In this document: in pieces, positions 54,237 to 62,734 of the stretch
Numbering within the stretch: position 1 is the first letter of the stretch
How the letters are laid out: every line of letters begins with the position of its first letter
Assembly (NCBI RefSeq): GCF_019693215.1
Contig: NZ_CP081183.1
Location: 279,226-343,225, forward strand
DNA: 64,000 bases
Reading direction: 5' to 3'
Origin: Salinarchaeum sp. IM2453
GTDB lineage: Archaea; Halobacteriota; Halobacteria; Halobacteriales; Salinarchaeaceae
Made by a program: the position numbers and the translations under genes
Notes under the pieces: generated by a model
Database searches by the model: none
What the model was told of the DNA's origin: nothing
What the model saw: the letters and a program-made list of their open reading frames with translations, nothing else

Positions 54237-54299
54237 AGTTATAATCGGCTATCTGCGAGAATAAGCCTTGTTTTTTGTCGGCGCTGTGTAGACGGCAGA

Positions 54300-54767
54300 T
54301 TAATCCGAGCAATATTGGACACAAAGATAGTCGTCACCAGTGGAAATTTTAACGCGAGTGGCACCAAGGCGGGCGGCACGCGCGTATGTTTCCTCATCCT
54401 CGCGGATGTCAGCAATAGCTGCTTCATGCTGGTCAGTCGGCACAGCAAGGATGTGAACTTCATCGTCGGTATCAGGCGTATGTCGTTCCAAAGCGCCCAT
54501 TTCTAGGTCAGCGGCAATCGACTGTGCAGCCTCGGGTGGAGTTTCGTCGGTTGTCTCTATAGAGACAGTCCACCGCTGACCTACCGACTGTACGCTCCAT
54601 GTGACCTCAAGCGGAGGATCAGCAGTAAGGGTTGCACGCAAGATTTCGTATGTGGAGACTGTTGGACTATCTGAGATTGTGTAGACCTGTCCTGTGGTTA
54701 CCTCACGCCAGACAGGAGAGTCATCATCACCGTGAGTTACGAGAAAAGTTCCATCAGTAGTGGTCAT
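54300..54767 (-). CDS. DUF5812 family protein
   Basis: This 155-residue acidic protein begins MTTTDGTFLVTHGDDDSP, with beta-rich segments (VWREVTTGQVYTISDSP, PPLEVTWSVQSVGQRWTV) and a tail LGATRVKISTGDDYLCVQY. It matches what I know as DUF5812, which in haloarchaea is commonly upstream of secF. The open frame continues to 55097, but the upstream 110 residues translate a transposon relic and are excluded. In-frame ATGs at 54773 and 54767 are both possible. The function is unknown. Co-occurrence with secFD hints at a link to export. Confidence 0.72.
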   Translation of the reverse strand: MTTTDGTFLVTHGDDDSPVWREVTTGQVYTISDSPTVSTYEILRATLTADPPLEVTWSVQSVGQRWTVSIETTDETPPEAAQSIAADLEMGALERHTPDTDDEVHILAVPTDQHEAAIADIREDEETYARAARLGATRVKISTGDDYLCVQYCSD

Positions 54768-54894
54768 TATCATACATTCATGATTGAGCCATTTTGGTAT
54801 TTCGTGTTCTGCCAGCAGCCCTGCCGATGACGCAGAGTTCAAAACTGTTGGAGACATTCGCTTATAAATTTGGTAACTTACAGTGGTTTGAGGC

Positions 54895-55180
54895 GGAATC
54901 TCACCGGCTTTAGCCGTGTGAAGTACCTCGGTGTCAAGCCCCAAGGCTTCCCCGTCTTGGGTCAGCACCGCACCCGCAGGCGAATGTAATTCCTCCCAAC
55001 CTTCTCCGTGAGGAGTCGGCTGAAATTCACACCCGAACATACCGATGTGTCCGTGGGAGTCGGCGGCTCCACCGCCGCCCGACAGCTCCCGTCTCACCCA
55101 CCATAACGGCGGGGTCTTGAGAGGAGTCGCAGTTCCAAACTACCAAACGACCAGCAACGGAATTGAGGTATTCAACTCCA
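54895..55180 (-). mobile_element. Relic of a tnpB 3' end / omega RNA region
   Basis: Minus-strand reading gives a coding-like tail (RRELSGGGGAADSHGHIGMF, then QPTPHGEGWEELHSPAGA) of the sort I have seen at the C-terminus of haloarchaeal TnpB. It lacks the catalytic domain. It contains a type D-like hairpin at 54917-54950 (plus strand GTGAAGTACCTCGGTGTC) and another at ACGGCTAAAGCCG. GC content is well above that of neighbours. It occupies much of the 700 bp between the DUF5812-type gene and pgi. Confidence 0.6.
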
Positions 55181-55254
55181 TACGTTGAGCAGTTTGTTTC
55201 TGGCCGTTGTCTGTATGTTATCGATCAAAATAGTTAAATTTGTATCATATTGTG

Positions 55255-55352
55255 ACGGCATTCACCCTCGGGGGCAAGTCGTTCGAGAATCAGAGATTCT
55301 CGTGATCACGAAAACCGGAGGGTTTGCGACGACCCCGAGGCACTCTGCCTTA
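55255..55352 (+). repeat. Type D element with three-way palindromic insert, copy A
   Basis: The outer stem is CCTCGGGG with CCCCGAGG plus TCGT with ACGA. Inside are two perfect hairpins, CGAGAATCAGAGATTCTCG and CGAAAACCGGAGGGTTTGCG (the second slightly imperfect). The 54-nt interior is almost identical to the inverse copy at 63735-63820. The 3' flank GGCACTCTGCCTTAACCT resembles that of other type D copies. It may form a cloverleaf-like cruciform. Confidence 0.7.
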
Positions 55353-55473
55353 ACCTCTGTAGAGGAGGTTAATACGTGGGAGCGCAGGCTATAAATTGCC
55401 TCGGTGCCCAAACTTTGTGGCATTCGTTACGGAATTCTGTAAAAGTTAAGCCATAGCGGTGTGCACCGTCAGT

Positions 55474-56787
55474 ATGGACATTGATATTGGATGTGCACTC
55501 GCTGAAACTGCATCTCCGGGGATATCACGAGAGTCATTAGATGAGCTTGATCAGCGAGTCACCAGCATCCATGAGACAATACAAGACCAGCGCGCAAAAG
55601 GAGAGCATGGATATGCAGCGCTAAACCTCCCATCAACGGTTAATCTTGAGGAGATTTCCAGTGCCACGGACCAGTTTGACGACGCAAAGGCAGTCGTTGT
55701 TGCAGGGATTGGAGGAAGTGCACTCGGTGCTGCAACGCTAGCTGAAGCTCTCGATACAGAGATACCACTATATACGCTCGACAATGTTGATCCGGCTACC
55801 ACGAATGACCTATTAGATTCATTGCCACTTGAGGATACAGCACTGGTCGGAGTGTCCAGATCCGGGACAACAGCTGAAACCCTTGCTAATTTCCTTGTGG
55901 TCAGAGACGCGATTGATGAATCAGGGGGCGATTGGACAGAACAGACACTGGTTATTACGGGAGACTCTGGACCACTTGCCGAAATGGCTGAGGACCATGA
56001 GTTACCAAAGCTATCTGTGCCAGAAGGAGTTCCAGGGCGGTACTCGGTTCTCTCTGCAGTCGGTCTTGCTCCGGCGGCTATTGCTGGCGTTGACATCGAA
56101 CGGGTTGTTGAGGGGGGAGCAAGCGCAGAGAAGACACTGACTGATTCCCTTTATGAGTGTCCCGCATATGCGTATGGGGCAGTAGCGTATGCGCTTGATA
56201 TCCGGGGAGCGACGGTAAATGCAGTAATGCCATATTCAGAGCAGCTTGAGTGCTTTGCAGAGTGGTTTGCACAACTATGGGCAGAAAGTCTTGGAAAAGA
56301 TGGACTCGGGCAGGTACCAGCCCGATCGCTTGGCGTTACAGATCAGCATTCACAGCTACAATTATATCGTGCTGGTCCTCGCGAGGTTCTTGTAACGTTC
56401 ATTGATATTGAGTCTCGTCCAACCTGTGAGATCCCTCCATCAGAACATGACAGGCTGTCGTATTTAGAGGATACAACACTGAATGAGTTAATGACGGCGG
56501 AGCAAGCAGCTACAAAAGGTAGTCTTGCTGCCGCAGGTCGACCAACAGTCGAACTCTCAATGGCGGAACTCTCACCAGAGTCACTTGGTAGTTTGTTATA
56601 TACGATGGAAGCAGCCTGTATACTTGCCGGAGAGCTCTACGAGATAGATGCATTCACGCAGCCGGCAGTTGAATGGGGTAAGCGAGCTACGCGGGCACTG
56701 CTTCGAGGCGAGACGACAAAGGAGACGATGACAATAAGTGATCAGCCAGAGTTGCGCATTTCATCACCAGAGCAGACCTCAGAATAG
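55474..56787 (+). CDS. pgi: Glucose-6-phosphate isomerase
   Basis: This 437-residue SIS-domain enzyme interconverts glucose-6-phosphate and fructose-6-phosphate. Family elements are VAGIGGSALGAATLAEAL, ALVGVSRSGTTAETLANFLV (the phosphate-binding SIS loop), and VPARSLGVTDQHSQLQLY with the catalytic region. The start is put at ATG 55474 (MDIDIGCALAE). An ATG five codons earlier in frame is not conserved. It is slightly shorter than bacterial PGI, as in other haloarchaea. It stands alone, convergent with nob1. Confidence 0.92.
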   Translation: MDIDIGCALAETASPGISRESLDELDQRVTSIHETIQDQRAKGEHGYAALNLPSTVNLEEISSATDQFDDAKAVVVAGIGGSALGAATLAEALDTEIPLYTLDNVDPATTNDLLDSLPLEDTALVGVSRSGTTAETLANFLVVRDAIDESGGDWTEQTLVITGDSGPLAEMAEDHELPKLSVPEGVPGRYSVLSAVGLAPAAIAGVDIERVVEGGASAEKTLTDSLYECPAYAYGAVAYALDIRGATVNAVMPYSEQLECFAEWFAQLWAESLGKDGLGQVPARSLGVTDQHSQLQLYRAGPREVLVTFIDIESRPTCEIPPSEHDRLSYLEDTTLNELMTAEQAATKGSLAAAGRPTVELSMAELSPESLGSLLYTMEAACILAGELYEIDAFTQPAVEWGKRATRALLRGETTKETMTISDQPELRISSPEQTSE

Positions 56788-56844
56788 CAGGCAACAGCCA
56801 AGGCTAACAGGGGATAACGAATTTGCCGCTTTCGACCTATGATC

Positions 56845-57309
56845 CTATACGTTTGAAGGATTTTTGCGGGCTAAATCAGTTCCACAGATTGGACAACGGT
56901 CATGATTTTCATCGAACTCACGTCCACAGCCTTGACATTGGAATTTCCAGTCTCGCTGTTCTTGAATTCCTTCTTGAGCAATAACTTTGACATCGACCTC
57001 AAGTTGTTCAGCAACGTTCTGCATAGCATAATCGTCGGTGACAAGCGTTCCATCAAGTTCAAACGCAGCCGCAATCAAACGGATGTCTGTTTTTGAGAGT
57101 TCATCAGCATCACCAGTATCTGAAGCGACACGGCGAACTCGTTCAATTGCACCGTCATCTGGAATGTGAATATACATTCCGGAGCCTTCCATGGCGTCAA
57201 ACCGGTATGCGCTTTCGTCTTCAAGCTCTTCACGAACGAGCGGGATGGTTGCAGTTCGCTCTTCGGTGTGGAATTCATTTATGAAAGCAGAGGAATCAAG
57301 GACGTACAT
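56845..57309 (-). CDS. nob1: rRNA maturation endonuclease NOB1
   Basis: This 154-residue PIN-domain nuclease trims the 3' end of 16S rRNA. The PIN acidic residues are seen as Asp5 (MYVLDSSAFI), SKTDIRLIAAA and LVTDDYAMQNVA. The C-terminal zinc ribbon has CQGCGREFDENHDRCPICG. This matches archaeal Nob1 in length and order. It follows the PRC-barrel gene by six bases on the same strand, the normal haloarchaeal pair, and stands opposite aIF5B, another ribosome subunit factor. Confidence 0.93.
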   Translation of the reverse strand: MYVLDSSAFINEFHTEERTATIPLVREELEDESAYRFDAMEGSGMYIHIPDDGAIERVRRVASDTGDADELSKTDIRLIAAAFELDGTLVTDDYAMQNVAEQLEVDVKVIAQEGIQEQRDWKFQCQGCGREFDENHDRCPICGTDLARKNPSNV

Positions 57310-57315
57310 CGATAT

Positions 57316-57555
57316 TTACAGGCGAATAACGAGGTGGTCTTTAACCGACTCAACAAGGTGGTTTGGAACTCGATACCGGCCGCGTTCGTCTGTCTCAAAG
57401 TCAAAGTTGGTATCGTTGTCAGTTGGCGAGACAATCACATCTTCAATACGACCAGATTCGATGTCCATTGTGAGGTTGTACAACGTTCCGATCTCAGATC
57501 CATCGGTGCCGATCACCGCCTTTTCTGAGAGAGTTTGTGCAAGTATTCCTGACAT
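57316..57555 (-). CDS. PRC-barrel domain protein
   Basis: This 79-residue single PRC-barrel starts MSGILAQTLSEKAVIGTDGS, with LYNLTMDIESGRIEDVIVSP as its core. The start at ATG 57555 is chosen since the longer frame (57591) adds non-conserved residues. PRC-barrel proteins relate to the RimM C-terminus and act in RNA processing. Recent haloarchaeal work connects some (CdpB) to cell division, but I cannot say which class this belongs to. It is co-transcribed with nob1, which favours ribosome maturation. Confidence 0.85.
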   Translation of the reverse strand: MSGILAQTLSEKAVIGTDGSEIGTLYNLTMDIESGRIEDVIVSPTDNDTNFDFETDERGRYRVPNHLVESVKDHLVIRL

Positions 57556-57815
57556 ACCTATCTGTTTTATACGAAATAGTATAAACGCCACGGGAGCAAC
57601 CTAAAATAGGGAATTTTGGAGTCCAGTAATCGCTACGATAACTCCAATACACCGCCAAACTAACGATAGCAATTTCTATACAGAGCAGATTTTCTATGGT
57701 AGCCAATCCATGTTTGGAAGGAGTTAACGAATGATTATTCGAATCTGAGGCGTTTACGATGGACTTAACTGATACGGCTTGAACTTATCAGTAAGAGAAC
57801 TTCTGGGTGGGAACT

Positions 57816-59621
57816 ATGTCGGATACAGACTATAATGATACAGCGGCTAAGGATCTTCGAACACCGATCGTTGCCGTACTTGGACACGTCGATCACGGAA
57901 AGACTAGTCTGCTGGATAAAATCCGTGGTTCCGCAGTGACGGAAGGAGAAGCTGGAGCCATCACACAGCATATCGGAGTCACAGCTGTACCACTGGATGT
58001 TATCTCGCAGATTGCTGGCGACCTTGTCAACGCTGATGACTTTGACTTACCAGGATTACTGTTTATTGATACACCTGGCCATCACTCATTCACCACCCTT
58101 CGATCACGAGGGGGAGCATTAGCAGATATTGCTGTACTTGTCGTCGATGTAAACGACGGATTTCAGCCGCAAACTGAAGAGACAATTGACATCCTACAGC
58201 GGACACAGACTCCATTCATCGTTGCTGCAAACAAGGTTGATACGATTCCTGGATGGAATCCAAACGAAGGTGCACCAATTCGAGAATCATATGACTCACA
58301 GAGTCAACGAGCACGCTCTGCCCTTGATGAGCAACTGTACGAGATTATCGGAGAGTTAAGCGACGAAGGGTTCTCAGCGGACATGTACTGGCGTGTGCGT
58401 AACTTCCAGAAAAACATCGGAGTTGTTCCGGTAAGTGCAAAGACAGGAGAAGGGATACCTGATCTTCTGACGGTGATGATGGGTCTTTCACAGCGATATA
58501 TGCGAGACGCAATGGAGATTGATGTTGGTGGTCCTGGTGTCGGAACCGTTCTTGAAGTGAAAGAAGAACGCGGATTCGGAAAGACACTTGATCTGGTGTT
58601 GTACGATGGAACGCTCAATGTGGACGACACAATTGTAGTTGGGGGTGAAAACGAACCGATTGTCACAGAGGTACGGGCGTTACTACAGCCTCGTCCACTC
58701 GCCGAAATTCGAGCTGAAAGTCGGTTCGAGCAGGTGGATTCTGTTGGAGCCGCAGCTGGGGTAAAAGTCGCTGCGCCGGATCTTGAGGGTGCAATGGCTG
58801 GAGCGCCTCTACGGGTTGTGCGTGATCAGTCAGTTGAAGATGTGGTTGCCGAAGTCCAAGCAGAATTGGAGGAAATTGCGGTTGAAACCGATGAGGAAGG
58901 GGTGGTAATCAAAGCTGACACGTTGGGAAGTTTGGAAGCCATGGCATCAACACTGAAAGAAGAGGAGATTCCAATTGTGCGTGCCGAAGTTGGAGATATC
59001 GTGCCACGTGATGTCTCAGTGGCGAGCACTGCTGATACGCCAAAGCACCAAACTATTCTTGGCTTTAATGTCGATATGCACTCGGATGCAGCAACACAGG
59101 CTGACCTTGAGGATGTTGAAGTATTCCAGAGCGACGTGATCTATCAGCTCGTGGAAGACTATCAGGAATTCGTTGAAGAACGTGAAAAAGCACAACAAGA
59201 AGCTATTCTTGAAAATATTACACGCCCTGCTCGGTTCCGAATCCTTGACGATCACGTGTTCAGACAGAGCGACCCAGCAGTTGTCGGGGTTGAGATTCTT
59301 TCTGGAACACTACGAACAAATGCCGGTGTTGCGCTGTTCGATGATAATAAACCGGACCGTGTTGGACAGGTAAAAGGTATTCAAGATCAAGGAGAAGATA
59401 TCGACGAAGCGCGATACGGCGATCAGGTTGCGGTTGCAATTGATGGACCAACAGTTGGTCGGCAAATTAAGGAAGGCGATGAGTTGTGGACATATATCCC
59501 TGAAAAACACGCGAAGGTGCTTGAACAAGAACTAGCGGATGAGATTCCAACAGATGAAGTTGAAGCACTAAATCAGTATCTTGAGAAACAGCGACAACGA
59601 GATCCTTTCTGGGGCAAGTAG
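57816..59621 (+). CDS. infB: Translation initiation factor aIF5B
   Basis: This 601-residue GTPase promotes subunit joining. G1 is VLGHVDHGKTSLLDKI, G3 is FIDTPGHHSFTTLRSRGG and G4 is AANKVDTIPG. Domains II to IV follow (GGPGVGTVLEVKEERGFG, then VVIKADTLGSLEAMAS, and the C-terminal ILSGTLRTNAGVALF). The start at ATG 57816 (MSDTDYNDTAAKD) is preferred over the GTG at 57807. It lacks the long N-terminus of eukaryotic eIF5B. It is divergent from the PRC-barrel/nob1 pair. Confidence 0.95.
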   Translation: MSDTDYNDTAAKDLRTPIVAVLGHVDHGKTSLLDKIRGSAVTEGEAGAITQHIGVTAVPLDVISQIAGDLVNADDFDLPGLLFIDTPGHHSFTTLRSRGGALADIAVLVVDVNDGFQPQTEETIDILQRTQTPFIVAANKVDTIPGWNPNEGAPIRESYDSQSQRARSALDEQLYEIIGELSDEGFSADMYWRVRNFQKNIGVVPVSAKTGEGIPDLLTVMMGLSQRYMRDAMEIDVGGPGVGTVLEVKEERGFGKTLDLVLYDGTLNVDDTIVVGGENEPIVTEVRALLQPRPLAEIRAESRFEQVDSVGAAAGVKVAAPDLEGAMAGAPLRVVRDQSVEDVVAEVQAELEEIAVETDEEGVVIKADTLGSLEAMASTLKEEEIPIVRAEVGDIVPRDVSVASTADTPKHQTILGFNVDMHSDAATQADLEDVEVFQSDVIYQLVEDYQEFVEEREKAQQEAILENITRPARFRILDDHVFRQSDPAVVGVEILSGTLRTNAGVALFDDNKPDRVGQVKGIQDQGEDIDEARYGDQVAVAIDGPTVGRQIKEGDELWTYIPEKHAKVLEQELADEIPTDEVEALNQYLEKQRQRDPFWGK

Positions 59622-59767
59622 GCTATTCTGCAATCAATACTATACGTGTCCAACTGAGGAGCTAAGACTGTAGCTATCCCAAATGAACAGTATTGTATAA
59701 AGTGGTAAAATCCCGTCGCGTCAATAATGCCAGAACAGTTGTAGCTGGGGACAACTCCCAAGTTGAG

Positions 59768-59914
59768 TTACTCCATTGGAAGGCTCCGGTTTCGGAGTGT
59801 TCCTCCACACTCTGGACAATTCGATGGATCAGTTTCTTCGATCAAATTACCGCAGTCTAGACACTCATATTCAGACTCTTCAGCCGGATCATACTCTGGG
59901 TCGGGTTGTGGCAT
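59768..59914 (-). CDS. Small rubrerythrin-like zinc ribbon protein
   Basis: This 48-residue protein reads MPQPDPEYDPAEESEYECL and continues CGNLIEETDPSNCPECGG, ending LRNRSLPME. Two CxxC pairs make one zinc ribbon of the rubredoxin/rubrerythrin kind. Such tiny zinc-finger proteins are numerous in haloarchaea and some influence growth or biofilm formation. The role of this one is unknown. It is too short for typical gene calling. The start ATG is at 59914. Confidence 0.78.
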   Translation of the reverse strand: MPQPDPEYDPAEESEYECLDCGNLIEETDPSNCPECGGTLRNRSLPME

Positions 59915-60000
59915 GTTACTTCATAACATCCCAATGAATAAAACAGTGTCGGGAGTGGCCAAATCAGTATACAAAGAAAGGACAAACAAAAGGTTGGTTG

Positions 60001-60396
60001 TTATCTCGCAACAGAGGTAATATCAGAAGAGACTGCCTGCTTAACTTGGAGAATAGCAGAGGCAGCAAGCCCACGTGCGACTTCTGTTTGATCATCTGTA
60101 TCAATTATCTCACTTGATTGAAGCTCATCTTCAGACGGGGAAAATCCGGCACTGACAGGACGGCCGGCAGGAGGACGAACAGCAATTTGTGCTTTAACTC
60201 CAGTTGCACCGCGACCGACGTTAGTATTAACCAGATATCCATTTGGGAGGAGTTTTCTTGTTTCCGCAGCGATTTCAGACATATTTTCTTGTAACCGACG
60301 TATTTGATCGGGGGCTGGATCAGAAATATCAGCTGAAGCTCGCTTTCCGGCTGGTGTTACCGTTGGAGTGCCCCCATATGGTGTGTTTCCGTTCAT
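60001..60396 (-). CDS. DUF5811 family protein
   Basis: This 131-residue protein starts MNGNTPYGGTPTVTPAGKRA. It includes IRRLQENMSEIAAETRKLLP, VGRGATGVKAQIAVRPPAGR and the final EVARGLAASAILQVKQAV. It matches what I know as DUF5811. The longer frame to 60465 is not conserved at its N-terminus, and ATG 60396 fits. It lies 77 bp after pdaD on the same strand. Function is unknown. Confidence 0.72.
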   Translation of the reverse strand: MNGNTPYGGTPTVTPAGKRASADISDPAPDQIRRLQENMSEIAAETRKLLPNGYLVNTNVGRGATGVKAQIAVRPPAGRPVSAGFSPSEDELQSSEIIDTDDQTEVARGLAASAILQVKQAVSSDITSVAR

Positions 60397-60473
60397 CTTG
60401 ATGGCATACAGTATGTGCACCAGCCTAAAAAACATTTGCCAGTGTTCGAAAACCGTGGAAAGCAAAACGTCTT

Positions 60474-60965
60474 TTAGCTGTTATTTTGAATAAGATCTAT
60501 CCCCTCACCATAGACAGCAAGAACAACCACAGCACCGGCAGTATCTCCGGTTTGTTCAACGTCAAGCTGCTTGCTCTGAGTGACAGGACTTGCGAATTCA
60601 TTATCACGCTGCGCAATGCCGTGATTAATACCAGTAAGAGCATGCGAGGTAATCTGCTCGGCTGATGAGTTGCCGGCAGCTTCGTAGAAGATACCGTATC
60701 CACTAGTTGAACGGGCCCACGCTAATGTTGCCGCTACAGTTCCGGTCGTTGCAGTTTCAGAGGCTTCGACAACGTAGAGACCACTTCCATGGGTGCCGAG
60801 ATCTGGAGCAGATCCAACTTCTTTGATGGGCACTTCAGGAGGGATAACAGAAGAAAGCGGTATGAGATTGTAATTATGGACATTCGCATCTCGTAACGCA
60901 GCATCATAGGCAGCTAGTTCGGTAGGACCAGTGCCGGTCCCCCAAACAATCCGAATTTGACCCAT
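60474..60965 (-). CDS. pdaD: Pyruvoyl-dependent arginine decarboxylase
   Basis: This 163-residue proenzyme starts MGQIRIVWGTGTGPTELAAY and contains the self-cleavage site in LIPLSSVIPPEVP, where the second Ser becomes the pyruvoyl group. GSGLYVVEASETATTGTVAA and AGNSSAEQITSHAL are family segments. It makes agmatine from arginine, needed for polyamine synthesis and, in archaea, for agmatidine in tRNA-Ile2. ATG 60965 is preferred to the Met four codons upstream. The cleavage motif is intact, so activity is likely. Confidence 0.9.
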   Translation of the reverse strand: MGQIRIVWGTGTGPTELAAYDAALRDANVHNYNLIPLSSVIPPEVPIKEVGSAPDLGTHGSGLYVVEASETATTGTVAATLAWARSTSGYGIFYEAAGNSSAEQITSHALTGINHGIAQRDNEFASPVTQSKQLDVEQTGDTAGAVVVLAVYGEGIDLIQNNS

Positions 60966-61062
60966 AATGTTATTCAATTAGGTAAAAAGATATATCCGAC
61001 GACTTAATTCATCATGGAAGATAACGCATATATAGTTACACACAAACAGTCACAACAGACCG

Positions 61063-61449
61063 ATGAGTCAGTCATACGACCGAGGGACAGTCGAAGACCT
61101 TAGTCGATGGAAAGAATTTTCCGCAGGGATGTGGGCCTGGGTCCTTCATAAGACAACAGGTTGGGTTCTCATTGGGTATATGTTTGTTCACATTGCGGTT
61201 CTAAGCACAGCAATCAGCGGACCAGAATTATACAACGAGGTACTTGGTGGACTCGAAGAGCTGTTTGTCGTCAAGCTTCTTGAGCTAGGCCTTGTTGCCG
61301 CGGTTGCATTTCATATTCTCAATGGAATCCGCCTGCTACTACTCGATATTGGATTTGGTGCACAGTATCAGGAAGAGTCATTCTATGCATCACTAGCCGT
61401 TACGGCTGTTTCAGTTGTAATTACTGCATGGGTGCTATTTGGAGGATGA
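61063..61449 (+). CDS. sdhC: Succinate dehydrogenase cytochrome b subunit SdhC
   Basis: This 128-residue membrane subunit has three helices. It contains the Sdh-type signature [20 protein letters not shown] and [19 protein letters not shown], whose histidines bind haem. It is the first of the sdhC-sdhD-sdhB run and ends one base before sdhD begins. With SdhD it anchors the complex and reduces quinone. No sdhA lies in the same operon here. Confidence 0.92.
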   Translation: MSQSYDRGTVEDLSRWKEFSAGMWAWVLHKTTGWVLIGYMFVHIAVLSTAISGPELYNEVLGGLEELFVVKLLELGLVAAVAFHILNGIRLLLLDIGFGAQYQEESFYASLAVTAVSVVITAWVLFGG

Positions 61450-61450
61450 T

Positions 61451-61858
61451 ATGATGTCGCAACAACAAGGACAACCATCGACGTTTAACGCAAACACAGT
61501 TAATTGGGTACTACAACGCGTAACAGCGGTTGTATTGATTGTGTTGCTCGCCGGACACTGGATTACGCTTCACTATCCAACTGGGAGCATTCTTGGATTA
61601 GAATTCCCAGACCGTGCGGCCGAAATTACACTAGCTGGGACAGAAGCAAGGATGGAAGAGTGGTGGTATTTCGGAGCTATGTGGCTGTTTTTAGTGACAG
61701 CTTCGTTCCACGGTATAAACGGTGTGTACCAAGCGTTGATTGGGTTTGGTGTTGAGGGAGCAAAACGAACAATTGGCAAGTGGGTGCTGATCGGATCTGG
61801 CGTTCTTATCATTGTGCAGGGTACGCGGGTCGCACTCCACATGGCTGGAATACTCTGA
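61451..61858 (+). CDS. sdhD: Succinate dehydrogenase membrane subunit SdhD
   Basis: This 135-residue membrane protein begins at tandem ATGs (61451 and 61454) just after the sdhC stop. It has three helices: VLQRVTAVVLIVLLAGHWI, WYFGAMWLFLVTASFHGING and GKWVLIGSGVLIIVQG. The His in helix 2 is a likely haem ligand. It lies six bases before sdhB. Confidence 0.9.
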   Translation: MMSQQQGQPSTFNANTVNWVLQRVTAVVLIVLLAGHWITLHYPTGSILGLEFPDRAAEITLAGTEARMEEWWYFGAMWLFLVTASFHGINGVYQALIGFGVEGAKRTIGKWVLIGSGVLIIVQGTRVALHMAGIL

Positions 61859-61864
61859 TGAACT

Positions 61865-62659
61865 ATGAGCAAAGCAACATCAACAGACGAGCAGACAAGC
61901 GCAGAACAACTTACACAAGCAGATGAGACTGTTGTCGTGAAGATTTATCGGCACAATCCAGAAGAAGAAGGTGATGAGCCTGAATTAGTTGATTATGAGG
62001 TGCCGTTCGAACAAGGGATGACAGTGCTTGACGCGCTGATCTACGTTCGAGATAATATTGATTCGACACTGGCATTCAGACATTCCTGTCGACAAGCGGT
62101 GTGTGGTTCAGACGCATTATTCATCAACGGAAAACAGCGTCTGGGATGTAAAACACAGATTGCTGATCTTGAAAAACCGGTGCGAATAGAACCATTACCA
62201 CACCAAGGAGTACGGAAAGACCTCGTTGTTGACATGCAAGACTTCTACAACCGGATGGATGAAGTCTCACCAGAAGGACAAGAAGTCGACGTTATCGAAG
62301 AGGACTGGGAAGATGGTGTAAGCGAGCGGTTGCAGAGTGCCGAGAACCGTGAGAAAATCAAGTTGTCAACCCGATGTATCTGGTGCGGTGCCTGTGTTTC
62401 GTCATGTAATATCGCAGCAGGTGATAAGCGGTATCTTGGTCCAGCGCCGATCAACAAAACATATCGCTTTGTGATGGATGAGCGGGAAGATGACGAATTG
62501 AACGATAAACGGATGGAAATCGTTGAAGATTCGCATGGAGTCTGGCGTTGTCAAACGCAGTTCTCCTGTACAGAAGTCTGTCCAAAGGATATTCCACTCA
62601 CAGAGCACATACAGGCACTTAAACGGAAGGCAGTCAAGCGTAAATTGAAGTTCTGGTAA
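61865..62659 (+). CDS. sdhB: Succinate dehydrogenase iron-sulfur subunit SdhB
   Basis: This 264-residue subunit carries all three clusters. The [2Fe-2S] motif is SCRQAVCGSDALFINGKQ with the later RLGC. The [4Fe-4S] motif is CIWCGACVSSC. The [3Fe-4S]-related motif is CQTQFSC then CTEVCPKDIP. An N-terminal extension of about 25 acidic residues (TSTDEQTSAEQL) precedes the ferredoxin domain, as in other haloarchaea. The next gene is on the other strand, so the flavoprotein SdhA has to be encoded elsewhere in the genome. Confidence 0.94.
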   Translation: MSKATSTDEQTSAEQLTQADETVVVKIYRHNPEEEGDEPELVDYEVPFEQGMTVLDALIYVRDNIDSTLAFRHSCRQAVCGSDALFINGKQRLGCKTQIADLEKPVRIEPLPHQGVRKDLVVDMQDFYNRMDEVSPEGQEVDVIEEDWEDGVSERLQSAENREKIKLSTRCIWCGACVSSCNIAAGDKRYLGPAPINKTYRFVMDEREDDELNDKRMEIVEDSHGVWRCQTQFSCTEVCPKDIPLTEHIQALKRKAVKRKLKFW

Positions 62660-62734
62660 GATTCACTCAGAGATTCTGAGTTCGGTGCAGATAGCTTATT
62701 ACTATTTTGAGGAAAAAGCATGAAACACAGCAGT

